From CALJFL01 sp036961205 (GTDB lineage: Bacteria > Pseudomonadota > Gammaproteobacteria > Pseudomonadales > Halieaceae), in contig JBALVI010000002.1 in the NCBI GenBank assembly GCA_036961205.1, positions 248,001-312,000 on the forward strand: a stretch of 64,000 nt of DNA. The letters run 5' to 3'. Below are positions 8,295 to 15,844 of this stretch, in pieces. Within the stretch, counting starts at the first letter, position 1; each line of letters begins with the position of its first letter. Below the pieces are notes generated by a model. The model ran no database searches, was not told the origin of the DNA, and saw nothing but the letters and a program-made list of their open reading frames with translations. A program made the translations under genes and the position numbers.

Positions 8295-8753
8295 CTATTT
8301 GAGCGGCAGAACCTGGCTTTGTTTGGTCGCCATTAAACTGAAATTGGACTCCATGTTTTTGACCCCCGGAAACTTCAGAATACGTTGCATGGACAGCTCG
8401 GAAAAATGGTCCATGCTATAGGCCACAACTTTTAACAGAAAATCATGGGAGCCGCTCATAGCATGGCATTCCACGATATGATCCTCAGCTTCAACCCGCG
8501 TTAGAAAATCCCGCTGACTGTTGTCGTCCTTTTCCAATGACACTTGCACAAAAGCGGTTACCTGTAGCCCTAACTCCCGCTGATCCAGCCTGGCGGTATA
8601 GCCCTGAATCAGTCCACTCTCCTCAAGTCGCTTCACACGCCGAAAACAGGGAGATTCTGACAAACTCACCCGCTCCGCCAGATCGACGTTGGATATACGC
8701 CCCTCAGATTGCAGAATAGCCAGTATTTCACGTTCCTTTCGGTCCAAACTCAT
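8295..8753 (-). CDS. Lrp/AsnC-family transcriptional regulator
   Basis: A 152-residue regulator with an N-terminal winged HTH (residues 1-60: LDRKEREILAILQSEGRISN...VDLAERVSLSESPCFRRVKRLEESG) and a C-terminal RAM ligand-binding domain (VTAFVQVSL ... VECHAMSGSHDFLLKVVAYSMDHFSEL). A Shine-Dalgarno AGGAA precedes the ATG. It is divergent from the PrnB/IDO-like gene with a 131-base gap containing an AT-centred palindrome, the usual arrangement for a local amino-acid-responsive regulator. In Pseudomonas aeruginosa the Lrp/AsnC protein KynR controls the kynurenine pathway in a similar arrangement; that this protein senses tryptophan or kynurenine is an inference. Confidence 0.93.
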   Translation of the reverse strand: MSLDRKEREILAILQSEGRISNVDLAERVSLSESPCFRRVKRLEESGLIQGYTARLDQRELGLQVTAFVQVSLEKDDNSQRDFLTRVEAEDHIVECHAMSGSHDFLLKVVAYSMDHFSELSMQRILKFPGVKNMESNFSLMATKQSQVLPLK

Positions 8754-8795
8754 TGCAGGATTCCTTTATATGTCGAATAAATATAGGCCATTCAC

Positions 8796-8806
8796 TCTAA
8801 TTTAGA
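8796..8806. promoter_or_regulatory. Candidate Lrp/AsnC operator palindrome
   Basis: TCTAATTTAGA is an 11-base perfect palindrome around a single central T, placed 43 bases upstream of the regulator start and 79 bases upstream of the PrnB-like start. AT-centred dyads of this kind are typical of Lrp-type boxes. Site assignment rests on position and symmetry alone. Confidence 0.35.
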
Positions 8807-8884
8807 CAGGACCGCACACAGATTTTACTGACATCGCCTATGGCAAATGAGCTATGCTTTTTTTAGCGCCTACAGGAGAAAACC

Positions 8885-10063
8885 ATGACACCACATTTTG
8901 ACGCCTTTGACCGCTGGATAAGAACCAGTTTCAAGGAAATGAATACCGCGCTGGAGGAGTTATATTTCGTTCAGGACGATCGCGATTCTGTCGCCGGCGT
9001 GGGTGATGCCATCAAGGACGCCCTCACCGAGGAAGGACGCCAGTTCATCTGCAATCTTCTGGCCGAGGGCAATACTGACGAAGGCTTTGAAAATGGCTTT
9101 GACCTGCTGGGCAATGTCGGCCTTTACATGGGCGCGTGCCGGCGCCACGAAATTACCGAGCCGTCCCGCGAGACTAAATCACCGCTGGCAGAGGCCTCTG
9201 CATTATCCATGCAACTGGGCGCAACTCTGGGTGTGATTCCACGCTTTGCGTCCAGCCACCTTGAGACTCACAACAAGGCGGTAAACGGCGTGTATAAAAG
9301 TTTCACCAGCCTTCCAGATGAACTGCTATTTCTGGACTACAACACCCGGGGCGTGTTCTCCTTTATACGAGCTGCCGAGTCACTCCTTCACACCCTGCCC
9401 CTGGGCGTCTCTCATCCCGTCACTTATGACCTGCTGGTCGCTGCAAAAAGCGCCCTGGAAGATGTGGTGGAGACCAATCAGGTATTGTTTGAGGAACTGG
9501 ACACCGATCGTTTTTTCTATTGCGTCAGGCCCTACTACAAACCTCACAGGGTTGGCTTGCACGAGTATCGTGGCGCCAACGCCGGGGACTTCGCCGGCAT
9601 CAATGTTATCGACCTGCTTCTAGGACTGTGCAAAGCGGATGACTCCTACTATTCGCAGTTACTGGTGGACAAGTTTTTGTTCATGCGCCCCGAGGACCAA
9701 CTTGTGCTGCGCGACTGCATGCGCCGAGAGAGCCTACTGGACGGTTTTCTGAAAGTCCGTGAAGATAGCAACGGCGAGCCGTGGTTTCAAAAGAATGCAG
9801 ATATGTTCCTGCAGGTCTGTAACGCCCATGGCCAGACCGCGATTCAACACCACGAACAATTGGTGAATAAGTTTATCGAGCATCCTGCCGAAGATGCGGG
9901 CGCCATCGATAAACCCGGCCTCACCGCTAGCGGACCACCTCTGCCGGTGTTGCTGAAAGCACTGAGGAAACTCTGCGACCTGCGCAGTGCCGCGGAGCGC
10001 GACGACATTCCCTCGCGGTACCGAGAGATGCAACTGTTGCGCGATAGCCTCAGTTCGCCTTGA
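8885..10063 (+). CDS. PrnB-family (DUF1864) IDO/TDO-like haem dioxygenase-fold protein
   Basis: A 392-residue protein that I recognise as the PrnB/DUF1864 family, which has the indoleamine/tryptophan 2,3-dioxygenase fold. The family hallmark is the segment around residues 215-250, including KPHRVGLHEYRGANAGDFAG and then INVIDLLLGLC. A histidine pair at residues 322-323 (TAIQHHEQLVNKF) lies where a proximal haem ligand is expected in this superfamily. PrnB itself rearranges 7-chlorotryptophan in pyrrolnitrin biosynthesis, but no prnA, prnC or prnD homologue is present. Instead the gene is followed by an amino-acid-type sodium symporter and a kynureninase-like enzyme. Oxidation of tryptophan or another indole amino acid is the best inference. 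A strong AGGAGAAAACC precedes the ATG. Confidence 0.8.
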   Translation: MTPHFDAFDRWIRTSFKEMNTALEELYFVQDDRDSVAGVGDAIKDALTEEGRQFICNLLAEGNTDEGFENGFDLLGNVGLYMGACRRHEITEPSRETKSPLAEASALSMQLGATLGVIPRFASSHLETHNKAVNGVYKSFTSLPDELLFLDYNTRGVFSFIRAAESLLHTLPLGVSHPVTYDLLVAAKSALEDVVETNQVLFEELDTDRFFYCVRPYYKPHRVGLHEYRGANAGDFAGINVIDLLLGLCKADDSYYSQLLVDKFLFMRPEDQLVLRDCMRRESLLDGFLKVREDSNGEPWFQKNADMFLQVCNAHGQTAIQHHEQLVNKFIEHPAEDAGAIDKPGLTASGPPLPVLLKALRKLCDLRSAAERDDIPSRYREMQLLRDSLSSP

Positions 10064-10195
10064 TCACGCCTAACCCACTCACTGCTACCTTCACGCCTGG
10101 TCGCACCGGTACTGTGTTGATAGCGTCTTGACCAAATAGGCCAAATACCCTATTACCCCAGTGGTGCTGACTGACGACACTTGCTAAGGTGAATC

Positions 10196-11539
10196 ATGCC
10201 AGAGAGTGACCCCGCCATACAGAGTTCCACCGAGACGCCCACGTTTTCGTCGTTCCTGACCACTGTCCTGACTCTTCTTGGAGTCGCTATAGGGCTAGGC
10301 AATGTCTGGCGCTTTCCCTATATGATGGGCACTTATGGTGGCAGTGCGTTTCTGCTGCTATTCGTGCTATTGATGTGCCTTGTGGGCATTCCCGCCCTGA
10401 TGTGTGAACTGGCTCTGGCGCGCGCTCATCGTGGCTCTACTATCACCGTACTGAGCAAAAGCTTTGGGCCCTTAGGCAGGGTTTTGGGCTATATACTGGT
10501 TCTTGGCATCCTCTGCTCAGGCTCCTACTACACCCTGGTTGTTGGCAACGTTTTCTATAGTGCCTGGTATTCCATCGTGCACGGCTTTACTTCACAGACC
10601 CTGGGTGACTTTAGTGCCAACCTGGGCAATTCCGGCCTGCAGTATACGATCAGCCTGGTAGTGTTATGGGCGGGGCTTTACGTGATTGGCCGCGGCCTGA
10701 AACGCGGCATCGAGCGAGTCAGCGAATTATTCGTCCCGTTCTTTTTTGTAGTCGCAATTTACCTGGTCTATGTGGCGATGAACTTGCCAGGCGCTACCGC
10801 AGCGGTCGCGGAATTCTTTGAACCCGACTTCTCCCAGATTGGCATTACCGAATTGTTCGCTGCCCTGGGCCAGGTTTTTTTCTCCGTCGGTCTGGGTGCA
10901 ACCTTCGTACTTGTGTACGGCAAGTACATCAGCGACGAAACCAAACTTGGCCGCGTTGCTATCCTCTCTGCAAGTGGCGACACTCTGGCCTCAATTCTCG
11001 CCACGCTATTTATCGTACCGACTGTCATTGTATTTGGCATGGAGCTCAACGGGGGCCCCACTCTCTTGTTTGAAACTGTGCCAGCCCTGCTGAGCGAAAT
11101 GCCTGCGGGACGCGTTGTAGGTAGCTTTATGCTAGGCGCATTATCATTGGTCTCGTTTCTGTCTGCAGTAGCGGTATATCAGGTTGTCATTGTATCTCTG
11201 GGTGAGGAACCTGTTGGTAAATGGCTGGGCAAGAAACGCTTGCTACTGAGCATCGGTTTAATCGAATCTCTGGCAATGATTTATCCCGGCTGGCACCCGG
11301 AGATTATCGGCATTCTTGATCTGATTATCGGCTCCGGATTTATGGTAACTGGCGGCTTGTTAGCGGTACTAGCCATGACCTGGTGTTATGGTCGCGCGGG
11401 GGCAATGCAGCAAATATTTACCACCGAAAATCCAGGACCCATTTACGGACTGGTCTTTATCTGGATGCGCTACGTAATACCCATAGCGCTTTTTGGAATT
11501 TTGATGGCAACAATCGTCGGCACCATAGCGGGCGAGTAA
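10196..11539 (+). CDS. Neurotransmitter:sodium symporter-family amino acid transporter
   Basis: A 447-residue inner-membrane transporter with about 11-12 hydrophobic segments. TM1 contains GVAIGLGNVWRFPYMMGTYG (residues 30-49), the unwound Na+/substrate-binding signature of the LeuT/NSS fold, and TM6 contains VFFSVGLGATFVLVYGKYIS near residues 226-245. Bacterial members transport hydrophobic or aromatic amino acids with Na+, for example TnaT for tryptophan and LeuT for leucine. Position between the PrnB/IDO-like gene and the kynureninase-like gene suggests uptake of tryptophan or a related amino acid. The stop is 11 bases before the next gene, so they are probably co-transcribed. Confidence 0.93.
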   Translation: MPESDPAIQSSTETPTFSSFLTTVLTLLGVAIGLGNVWRFPYMMGTYGGSAFLLLFVLLMCLVGIPALMCELALARAHRGSTITVLSKSFGPLGRVLGYILVLGILCSGSYYTLVVGNVFYSAWYSIVHGFTSQTLGDFSANLGNSGLQYTISLVVLWAGLYVIGRGLKRGIERVSELFVPFFFVVAIYLVYVAMNLPGATAAVAEFFEPDFSQIGITELFAALGQVFFSVGLGATFVLVYGKYISDETKLGRVAILSASGDTLASILATLFIVPTVIVFGMELNGGPTLLFETVPALLSEMPAGRVVGSFMLGALSLVSFLSAVAVYQVVIVSLGEEPVGKWLGKKRLLLSIGLIESLAMIYPGWHPEIIGILDLIIGSGFMVTGGLLAVLAMTWCYGRAGAMQQIFTTENPGPIYGLVFIWMRYVIPIALFGILMATIVGTIAGE

Positions 11540-11550
11540 GGAAATAGAAT

Positions 11551-12693
11551 ATGACAATGACTTCAACGGGAATTCGCGAACAGTTTCCGATACTTGCAAA
11601 CAAGGCCTACTTTAACGGTTGCTCCTATGGACCAATCTCCCTGAAAGTAAAGGCGGCCATTGAGCAGTACGTGCAGATTCGTCTGGACGAAGGAGCTCGC
11701 TGGGATATCTACTGCAACAAAATCGAGAACATCCGCGAACTACTGGCCCGTTTACTTGAATGCCCTTCGGATGATGTCTGCGTATCGACATCGGTCAGCG
11801 AATCATTAAATAGTTTGATGACGGCCTTTAATTTCGACGGTGAACGCAACAAGATTGTTTCAACGGATTTCGACTTCCCCACTACAGCGCAAATTATGCT
11901 GGCACAGGAAGCCCGCGGTGCCAAGGTAGTCCGCGCCAAGGCAGACGCTGCCGGCACCAGCATTCCATTGAGCGAATATGAGCGGTTGATCGACGACAAG
12001 ACTAAATTGGTAGCCATACCGCTGGTTTGCTACCGCAATGGCGTCTGGGTTGATATTGAGCCTATCGTGGAACTGGCCCATGCACGTGGCGCGATGGTAC
12101 TGGTTGATGCCTATCAGGCCATAGGCACCCGCCCCTTCAACGTCGCCGAATCTGGCGCCGACTTCCTGTTGGGCGGTTGCACCAAATATCTTATCGGCAC
12201 TAGCGGCGTGGCATATATGTATGTGCGTGACAGTAGAACCAATGGTTTGCAGCCCACCACCACCGGTTGGTTTGCTCAGGAAGACCCTTTCGCGATGGAC
12301 ATACATCACCATCTTCCACATGCCACCGCCAGGCGTTTTGAAGCCGGCACACCTAACTCCTGCGGCCTGTTCGCCGCCGAAGCGGGCCTGGAACTGTTAC
12401 TGGACGTTGGCCTGGAGGAGGTTGAAAAACAGATAGCGGTAGTGACCGATATGATCAAGGCCGCCGTCGACACGCACGGCTGGAACCTGATAACTCCGCG
12501 GGATAGGCACGGCGCGATGCTCGCGATTAAATCTACCGATGCTCCCCTACTCGTCCAACGTCTGACTGACAGAGATATTATACTCACCGATAGGGACGGT
12601 AATATTCGCATTGCGCCACATTTTTACAATAATGCAGCAGACGTCGAGAAGCTCGTAACGGCGTTGTTGGCCGAATCTGAATTGATGGCGTGA
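11551..12693 (+). CDS. Class V PLP-dependent enzyme, kynureninase-like
   Basis: A 380-residue fold-type I PLP enzyme. The Schiff-base lysine is K212 in GGCTKYLIGTSG, preceded by the PLP-binding Asp in VLVDAYQAIGTRP near residues 182-194. The segments STDFDFPTT near residue 107, TTTGWFAQEDPF near 234 and RRFEAGTPNS near 262 resemble the NFPTD, GW and GTP motifs of kynureninases. Class V also holds cysteine desulfurases and isopenicillin N epimerase-like enzymes, and the protein is somewhat shorter than typical kynureninases (about 410-420). With the upstream dioxygenase-fold protein and transporter, hydrolytic cleavage of kynurenine-like substrates to anthranilate-like products plus alanine is plausible but not proven. 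Confidence 0.85.
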   Translation: MTMTSTGIREQFPILANKAYFNGCSYGPISLKVKAAIEQYVQIRLDEGARWDIYCNKIENIRELLARLLECPSDDVCVSTSVSESLNSLMTAFNFDGERNKIVSTDFDFPTTAQIMLAQEARGAKVVRAKADAAGTSIPLSEYERLIDDKTKLVAIPLVCYRNGVWVDIEPIVELAHARGAMVLVDAYQAIGTRPFNVAESGADFLLGGCTKYLIGTSGVAYMYVRDSRTNGLQPTTTGWFAQEDPFAMDIHHHLPHATARRFEAGTPNSCGLFAAEAGLELLLDVGLEEVEKQIAVVTDMIKAAVDTHGWNLITPRDRHGAMLAIKSTDAPLLVQRLTDRDIILTDRDGNIRIAPHFYNNAADVEKLVTALLAESELMA

Positions 12694-13190
12694 TGGAATT
12701 GCCAACTGCAAGTTGTTTCTGATCTAAGTCTCAACACCGCCAGTGTACCTAGCCCCATTTCCTTGGGGCTCCCTGGCAACCTGTTCCTGGCGAATTGCTA
12801 ACTCATCAATGAATCAACACGTTAGTCCAACCCCAATAACATCAACGACATCACCACCGTCGGGTAAGTCAAGTACGACGGGTTGGTCTCGAATTTCTAG
12901 GTGCGCCTCCGGGATACTCCCCCTTTTGGTAGTAGATCGAGTTATATATCTGCCCATGAAATTTTTTTGGATTTCTATAAAGGCGCCAACAGGGAAAACG
13001 ACTGACTCCGATAAAGCGGTCGTTTGTTGAGACGCCTTCGAGAGATCCTGTGGTTCAGCTTTCGCCAAGGAGCGGACATGTGAGCTATGATGTGACGAGG
13101 GTCAGCTGGTTACTCTAAGCGGTCCCTCGTTAAAATAGACAATGCCATTGAATAAAAATATTTTGAAAGAACAGCGACGCGAAGGAAACA
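12694..13190. other. Intergenic stretch without a convincing gene
   Basis: This 497-base gap contains a hairpin at 12751-12770 (AGCCCCA/TGGGGCT) without a T-tract on either strand, so it is at best a weak transcript end for the kynureninase-like gene. A minus-strand open frame at 12814-13068 begins with TTG, lacks a Shine-Dalgarno sequence and encodes an 84-residue protein-like tail (LDLPDGGDVVDVIGVGLT near its end); it could be a small gene or the remnant of one. From about 13120 the sequence turns AT-rich towards the DUF1993 gene. Confidence 0.4.
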
Positions 13191-13709
13191 ATGAACTTAG
13201 AAGTTAACGAGCAGTTTTGCTTATACTTGGAAAAACTATTGGCGCTAGTGGAAAAGCTAGAGCGGCATAATTCAGATGGGGGAATACTGCTTGGTGCCCG
13301 ATTGACAGATGATACACTTCCCCTAGGCGTGCAGATTAAAATTGCATCAAATTTTGCACTAAGAGCCTGCTGCAACATTGCTGGTATGCGGATGCCTGAA
13401 TTTAATGACGATATGGAAAGTTTTTCAGAAGCGAGGCAATATGTTCTACGAGTTACGGAGCATATAAAAAACCTAGGCCAATCGGAACTTATTGAAAATA
13501 GTCAAAACATTTCAGATGATGCCGGGCTAAAGAAAATTGATATGCCAGCGTCCCGGTATCTTACTGATTTTGCATTGCCAAATTTCTTTTTCCATATGAG
13601 CATGGTTTATGCTATCGCAAAATGCAATGGAGTCACCGTCACAAAAGGCGATTTTGATGGAATTCACTATTATCCAGAAGGATTCAGCTGGGAAACTCCC
13701 AAGCCCTAG
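13191..13709 (+). CDS. DUF1993-family protein
   Basis: A 172-residue protein matching DUF1993 by its order of motifs: YLEKLLALVEKLERH near the N-terminus, LLGARLTDDTLPLGVQIKIA (residues 34-53), NIAGMRMPEFNDD (residues 64-76) and the C-terminal FALPNFFFHMSMVYAIAKCN plus GVTVTKGDFDG (residues 126-157). The family is common in Proteobacteria and fungi and has no established biochemical role; a DinB-like helical fold is likely. GAAGGAAACA precedes the ATG. Base composition is visibly AT-richer than the neighbours and codon use differs (many AAA, TTT, ATT), which suggests acquisition by transfer. Flanking gaps are long and no mobile-element gene is seen. Confidence 0.85.
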   Translation: MNLEVNEQFCLYLEKLLALVEKLERHNSDGGILLGARLTDDTLPLGVQIKIASNFALRACCNIAGMRMPEFNDDMESFSEARQYVLRVTEHIKNLGQSELIENSQNISDDAGLKKIDMPASRYLTDFALPNFFFHMSMVYAIAKCNGVTVTKGDFDGIHYYPEGFSWETPKP

Positions 13710-13983
13710 CACGGCCAGCCAAAATCGCGCACTACGTGCACTGTACTCGCAACAAGTTTCCCACCTTTTCTAGCGGCGTTAATGAGTGTCTGCTCCTGGC
13801 ACAAAGCTGCCACCCTATACCCCAGCCAGATGCAAATGATTCATGGGCCTTATATTTGGCGTCGTGGCAGTTTTGATTGAAAATAACGGCAATTGCCCAT
13901 TCTCATAACACTTGTTAGTACTCCGCATTGCACTGTAAGTTCAACAAGGAAACCATTGGAATTTTTCCCAGGGAGAACTTTAC

Positions 13984-15393
13984 ATGAATAGAAATGACCT
14001 GCACTACGCCCGTATCACCGATATCGCAGGACTACTGGAGCGCCGGGAGCTTTCGCCGGTAGAGTTAACGGGGCATATGCTAGAGCGTATTTCGACGCTG
14101 GATAGCCAACTCAACAGTTATCAGACAGTGGTGGCAGAGCGGGCAATGGACGCGGCGGCGAAAGCCGAGTCGGAGATCGTATCAGGCCACTACCGCGGAG
14201 CGTTGCACGGCATTCCGGTGGCGGTAAAAGATCTCTGCTTTACACGCGGAGTGCCTACAAGGGGCGGATTGGCAGTGCTGAGGGATTTCGTCCCGGACTA
14301 TGATGCGACCGTCGTTCAGCGCCTTGAATCCGCGGGAGCCATCCTGCTAGGAAAACTCAACATGACCGAGGGGGCGATGGTGGGCTACCATCCGGATTTC
14401 AAGATCCCGGTGAACCCATGGGGCAGCGATCTGTGGCCTGGCGCTTCTTCCAGTGGTTCCGGTGTTGCTACCGCTGCGGGTCTGTGTTTCGCCGCCCTGG
14501 GATCGGATACCGGTGGATCCATTCGTTTTCCCGCAATGGCTAATGGCGTGGTGGGTCTAAAGCCCACGTACGGCAGAGTAAGTCGTCACGGTGTGCTGGA
14601 CCTTGGGGAAACACTCGACCATGTGGGGCCCCTTACCCGGGGCGTTGAGGATGCGGGCCTTGTTTTGGCTGCCATCTCAGGTGAGGATACAGCCGACTCG
14701 ACCTCGCTGTCGGCGCCATTGCCGGACCTTTCCGGTATCAGCGCCGGTGTCGCCGGTTTGCGAATCGGTTACGATTCCGGGTTCGCCAGCCAGGGTACAG
14801 ACCCCGGGCTTGTTGCATCCATTGAAGCTGCGTTGGCATTGTTGGAATCCCTTGGTGCCAGTGTGGTGAAAGTGAAGGTTCCGGCGGAGATACTTACCCT
14901 GGGAGAACTCTGGTTCCCCATCTGCACCTATGAAGCCCACAAGGCACATGCGTCTTACTACCCTTCCCGCCGCGCAGAGTATGGCAACTACTTTAGAGAA
15001 TTTCTCGAAACCGGTGCGTCTGTCACTGATGCACAGTACAAAGAGGCCATGGCAGCACGGCGCAACTTCAGTGAACGCTATGAATCGGTACTGGCCACGG
15101 TAGATGCAATGCTGTCCCCGGCCGGTGGAGTGACAATCCCTGCTACTGCAGATCAATACGGTGGAGCGGAAGCCCTGGCCCCACTGTTTGGCCAGGTACA
15201 AATGCAGTTCACTATCCCTGACGACTTAGCCGGCACGCCAACACTCACGCTGCCCTGCGGACAGGATAAAAACGGCTTTCCCCACGCCATGCAGCTCGTT
15301 GGCAAAGCACTGTCAGAGGCTGTGCTTTGTCGTATAGGCCGGGCTTATGAAGCGGCAACCGACTGGCATCAGCGTCGGCCACCTTTGTTTTAA
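13984..15393 (+). CDS. Amidase-signature family hydrolase
   Basis: A 469-residue amidase-signature enzyme with the Ser-cisSer-Lys triad: K82 in GIPVAVKDLCF, the cis-Ser in the GASSSGSGVATA segment near residues 153-164 and the nucleophile in GSDTGGSIRFPA near residues 174-185. The length is close to GatA, but no gatB or gatC is nearby, so this is a stand-alone aliphatic or aryl amidase. GGGAGAACTTTAC precedes the ATG. It lies 1.3 kb after the kynureninase-like gene on the same strand. Hydrolysis of N-formylkynurenine or another amide from that pathway is possible but only suggested by position. Confidence 0.92.
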   Translation: MNRNDLHYARITDIAGLLERRELSPVELTGHMLERISTLDSQLNSYQTVVAERAMDAAAKAESEIVSGHYRGALHGIPVAVKDLCFTRGVPTRGGLAVLRDFVPDYDATVVQRLESAGAILLGKLNMTEGAMVGYHPDFKIPVNPWGSDLWPGASSSGSGVATAAGLCFAALGSDTGGSIRFPAMANGVVGLKPTYGRVSRHGVLDLGETLDHVGPLTRGVEDAGLVLAAISGEDTADSTSLSAPLPDLSGISAGVAGLRIGYDSGFASQGTDPGLVASIEAALALLESLGASVVKVKVPAEILTLGELWFPICTYEAHKAHASYYPSRRAEYGNYFREFLETGASVTDAQYKEAMAARRNFSERYESVLATVDAMLSPAGGVTIPATADQYGGAEALAPLFGQVQMQFTIPDDLAGTPTLTLPCGQDKNGFPHAMQLVGKALSEAVLCRIGRAYEAATDWHQRRPPLF

Positions 15394-15404
15394 GTTGGCA
15401 AGTT

Positions 15405-15542
15405 GTGTTGAAGTTTCTGAGCAAAGATGCCGCACTTACGTGGTACAACTCGAGTGAATATCAAGCGATCATTCATCTTCGCACTGACAATACCGATGGT
15501 TTCATCCTCTTTGCCGATGAATTCAATATGCCGTCATCCTGA
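15405..15542 (+). pseudogene. Remnant of a DUF1330-family gene (C-terminal part only)
   Basis: Immediately after the amidase stop, one plus-strand frame reads a protein tail containing SKDAALTWYNSSEYQAIIHL and then RTDNTDGFILFADEF before a TGA at 15540-15542. The A..WYNS.EYQAIIPLR-type motif is characteristic of DUF1330 (dimeric alpha/beta barrel) proteins, where it forms the C-terminal half of a roughly 95-residue protein. The N-terminal half, with its usual Y-x-I/V-x-D-P-x-x-Y motif, is missing; the frame runs back into the amidase coding end. It is probably a deletion remnant. A GTG at 15405 could start a 45-residue peptide, but no Shine-Dalgarno sequence supports it. Confidence 0.6.
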
Positions 15543-15844
15543 ATCGATGCCACCTAGCGATTCAAGGCTTCGCTTCGGCGTGGCTGCTTTGAGCGTTACC
15601 AACCAGGTCCAGGATACGTTGCACAGAACTACCCGTCGCACTCGTAGAACCTGACGTCACGGGAGTCCGAGTTTCGGTACTGATTGGGAGTTCGGTTTTG
15701 AAAACTGCTTACAATTCTTCGGCTTACTGTCCGTCAAACGCTCTGTACCTACTACTAATAAGCGGATGGTCTAACGATCTGACCGCTGACCTCAACACCT
15801 CCAGTTATTGGCCGTAGCGCTTATCTAATTTCGGACGCAGATAG
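15543..15844. other. Intergenic stretch, nothing recognised
   Basis: About 300 bases between the DUF1330 remnant and the end of the selD fusion. No convincing reading frame, terminator with T-tract, tRNA or repeat was seen. It may hold decayed sequence from the same deletion event. Confidence 0.4.

Noticed and set aside
8885..10063. Pyrrolnitrin biosynthesis gene prnB
   Set aside because: No halogenase (prnA, prnC) or Rieske partner prnD adjacent; the neighbours fit amino acid catabolism.
12751..12770. AGCCCCA/TGGGGCT hairpin as a terminator
   Set aside because: No T-tract on either strand; mentioned only in the gap description.
12743..13030. Plus-strand frame after the kynureninase-like gene
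   Set aside because: Low-complexity Ser/Thr/Pro translation, no family and no good start.
13120..13983. Insertion sequence or integron around the AT-rich DUF1993 gene
   Set aside because: No transposase, integrase, terminal inverted repeats or target-site duplication were seen.
15427..15654. Plus-strand frame downstream of the amidase
   Set aside because: Another frame of the same bases carries the DUF1330-like tail; this one is Arg/Pro/Ser-rich without motif.
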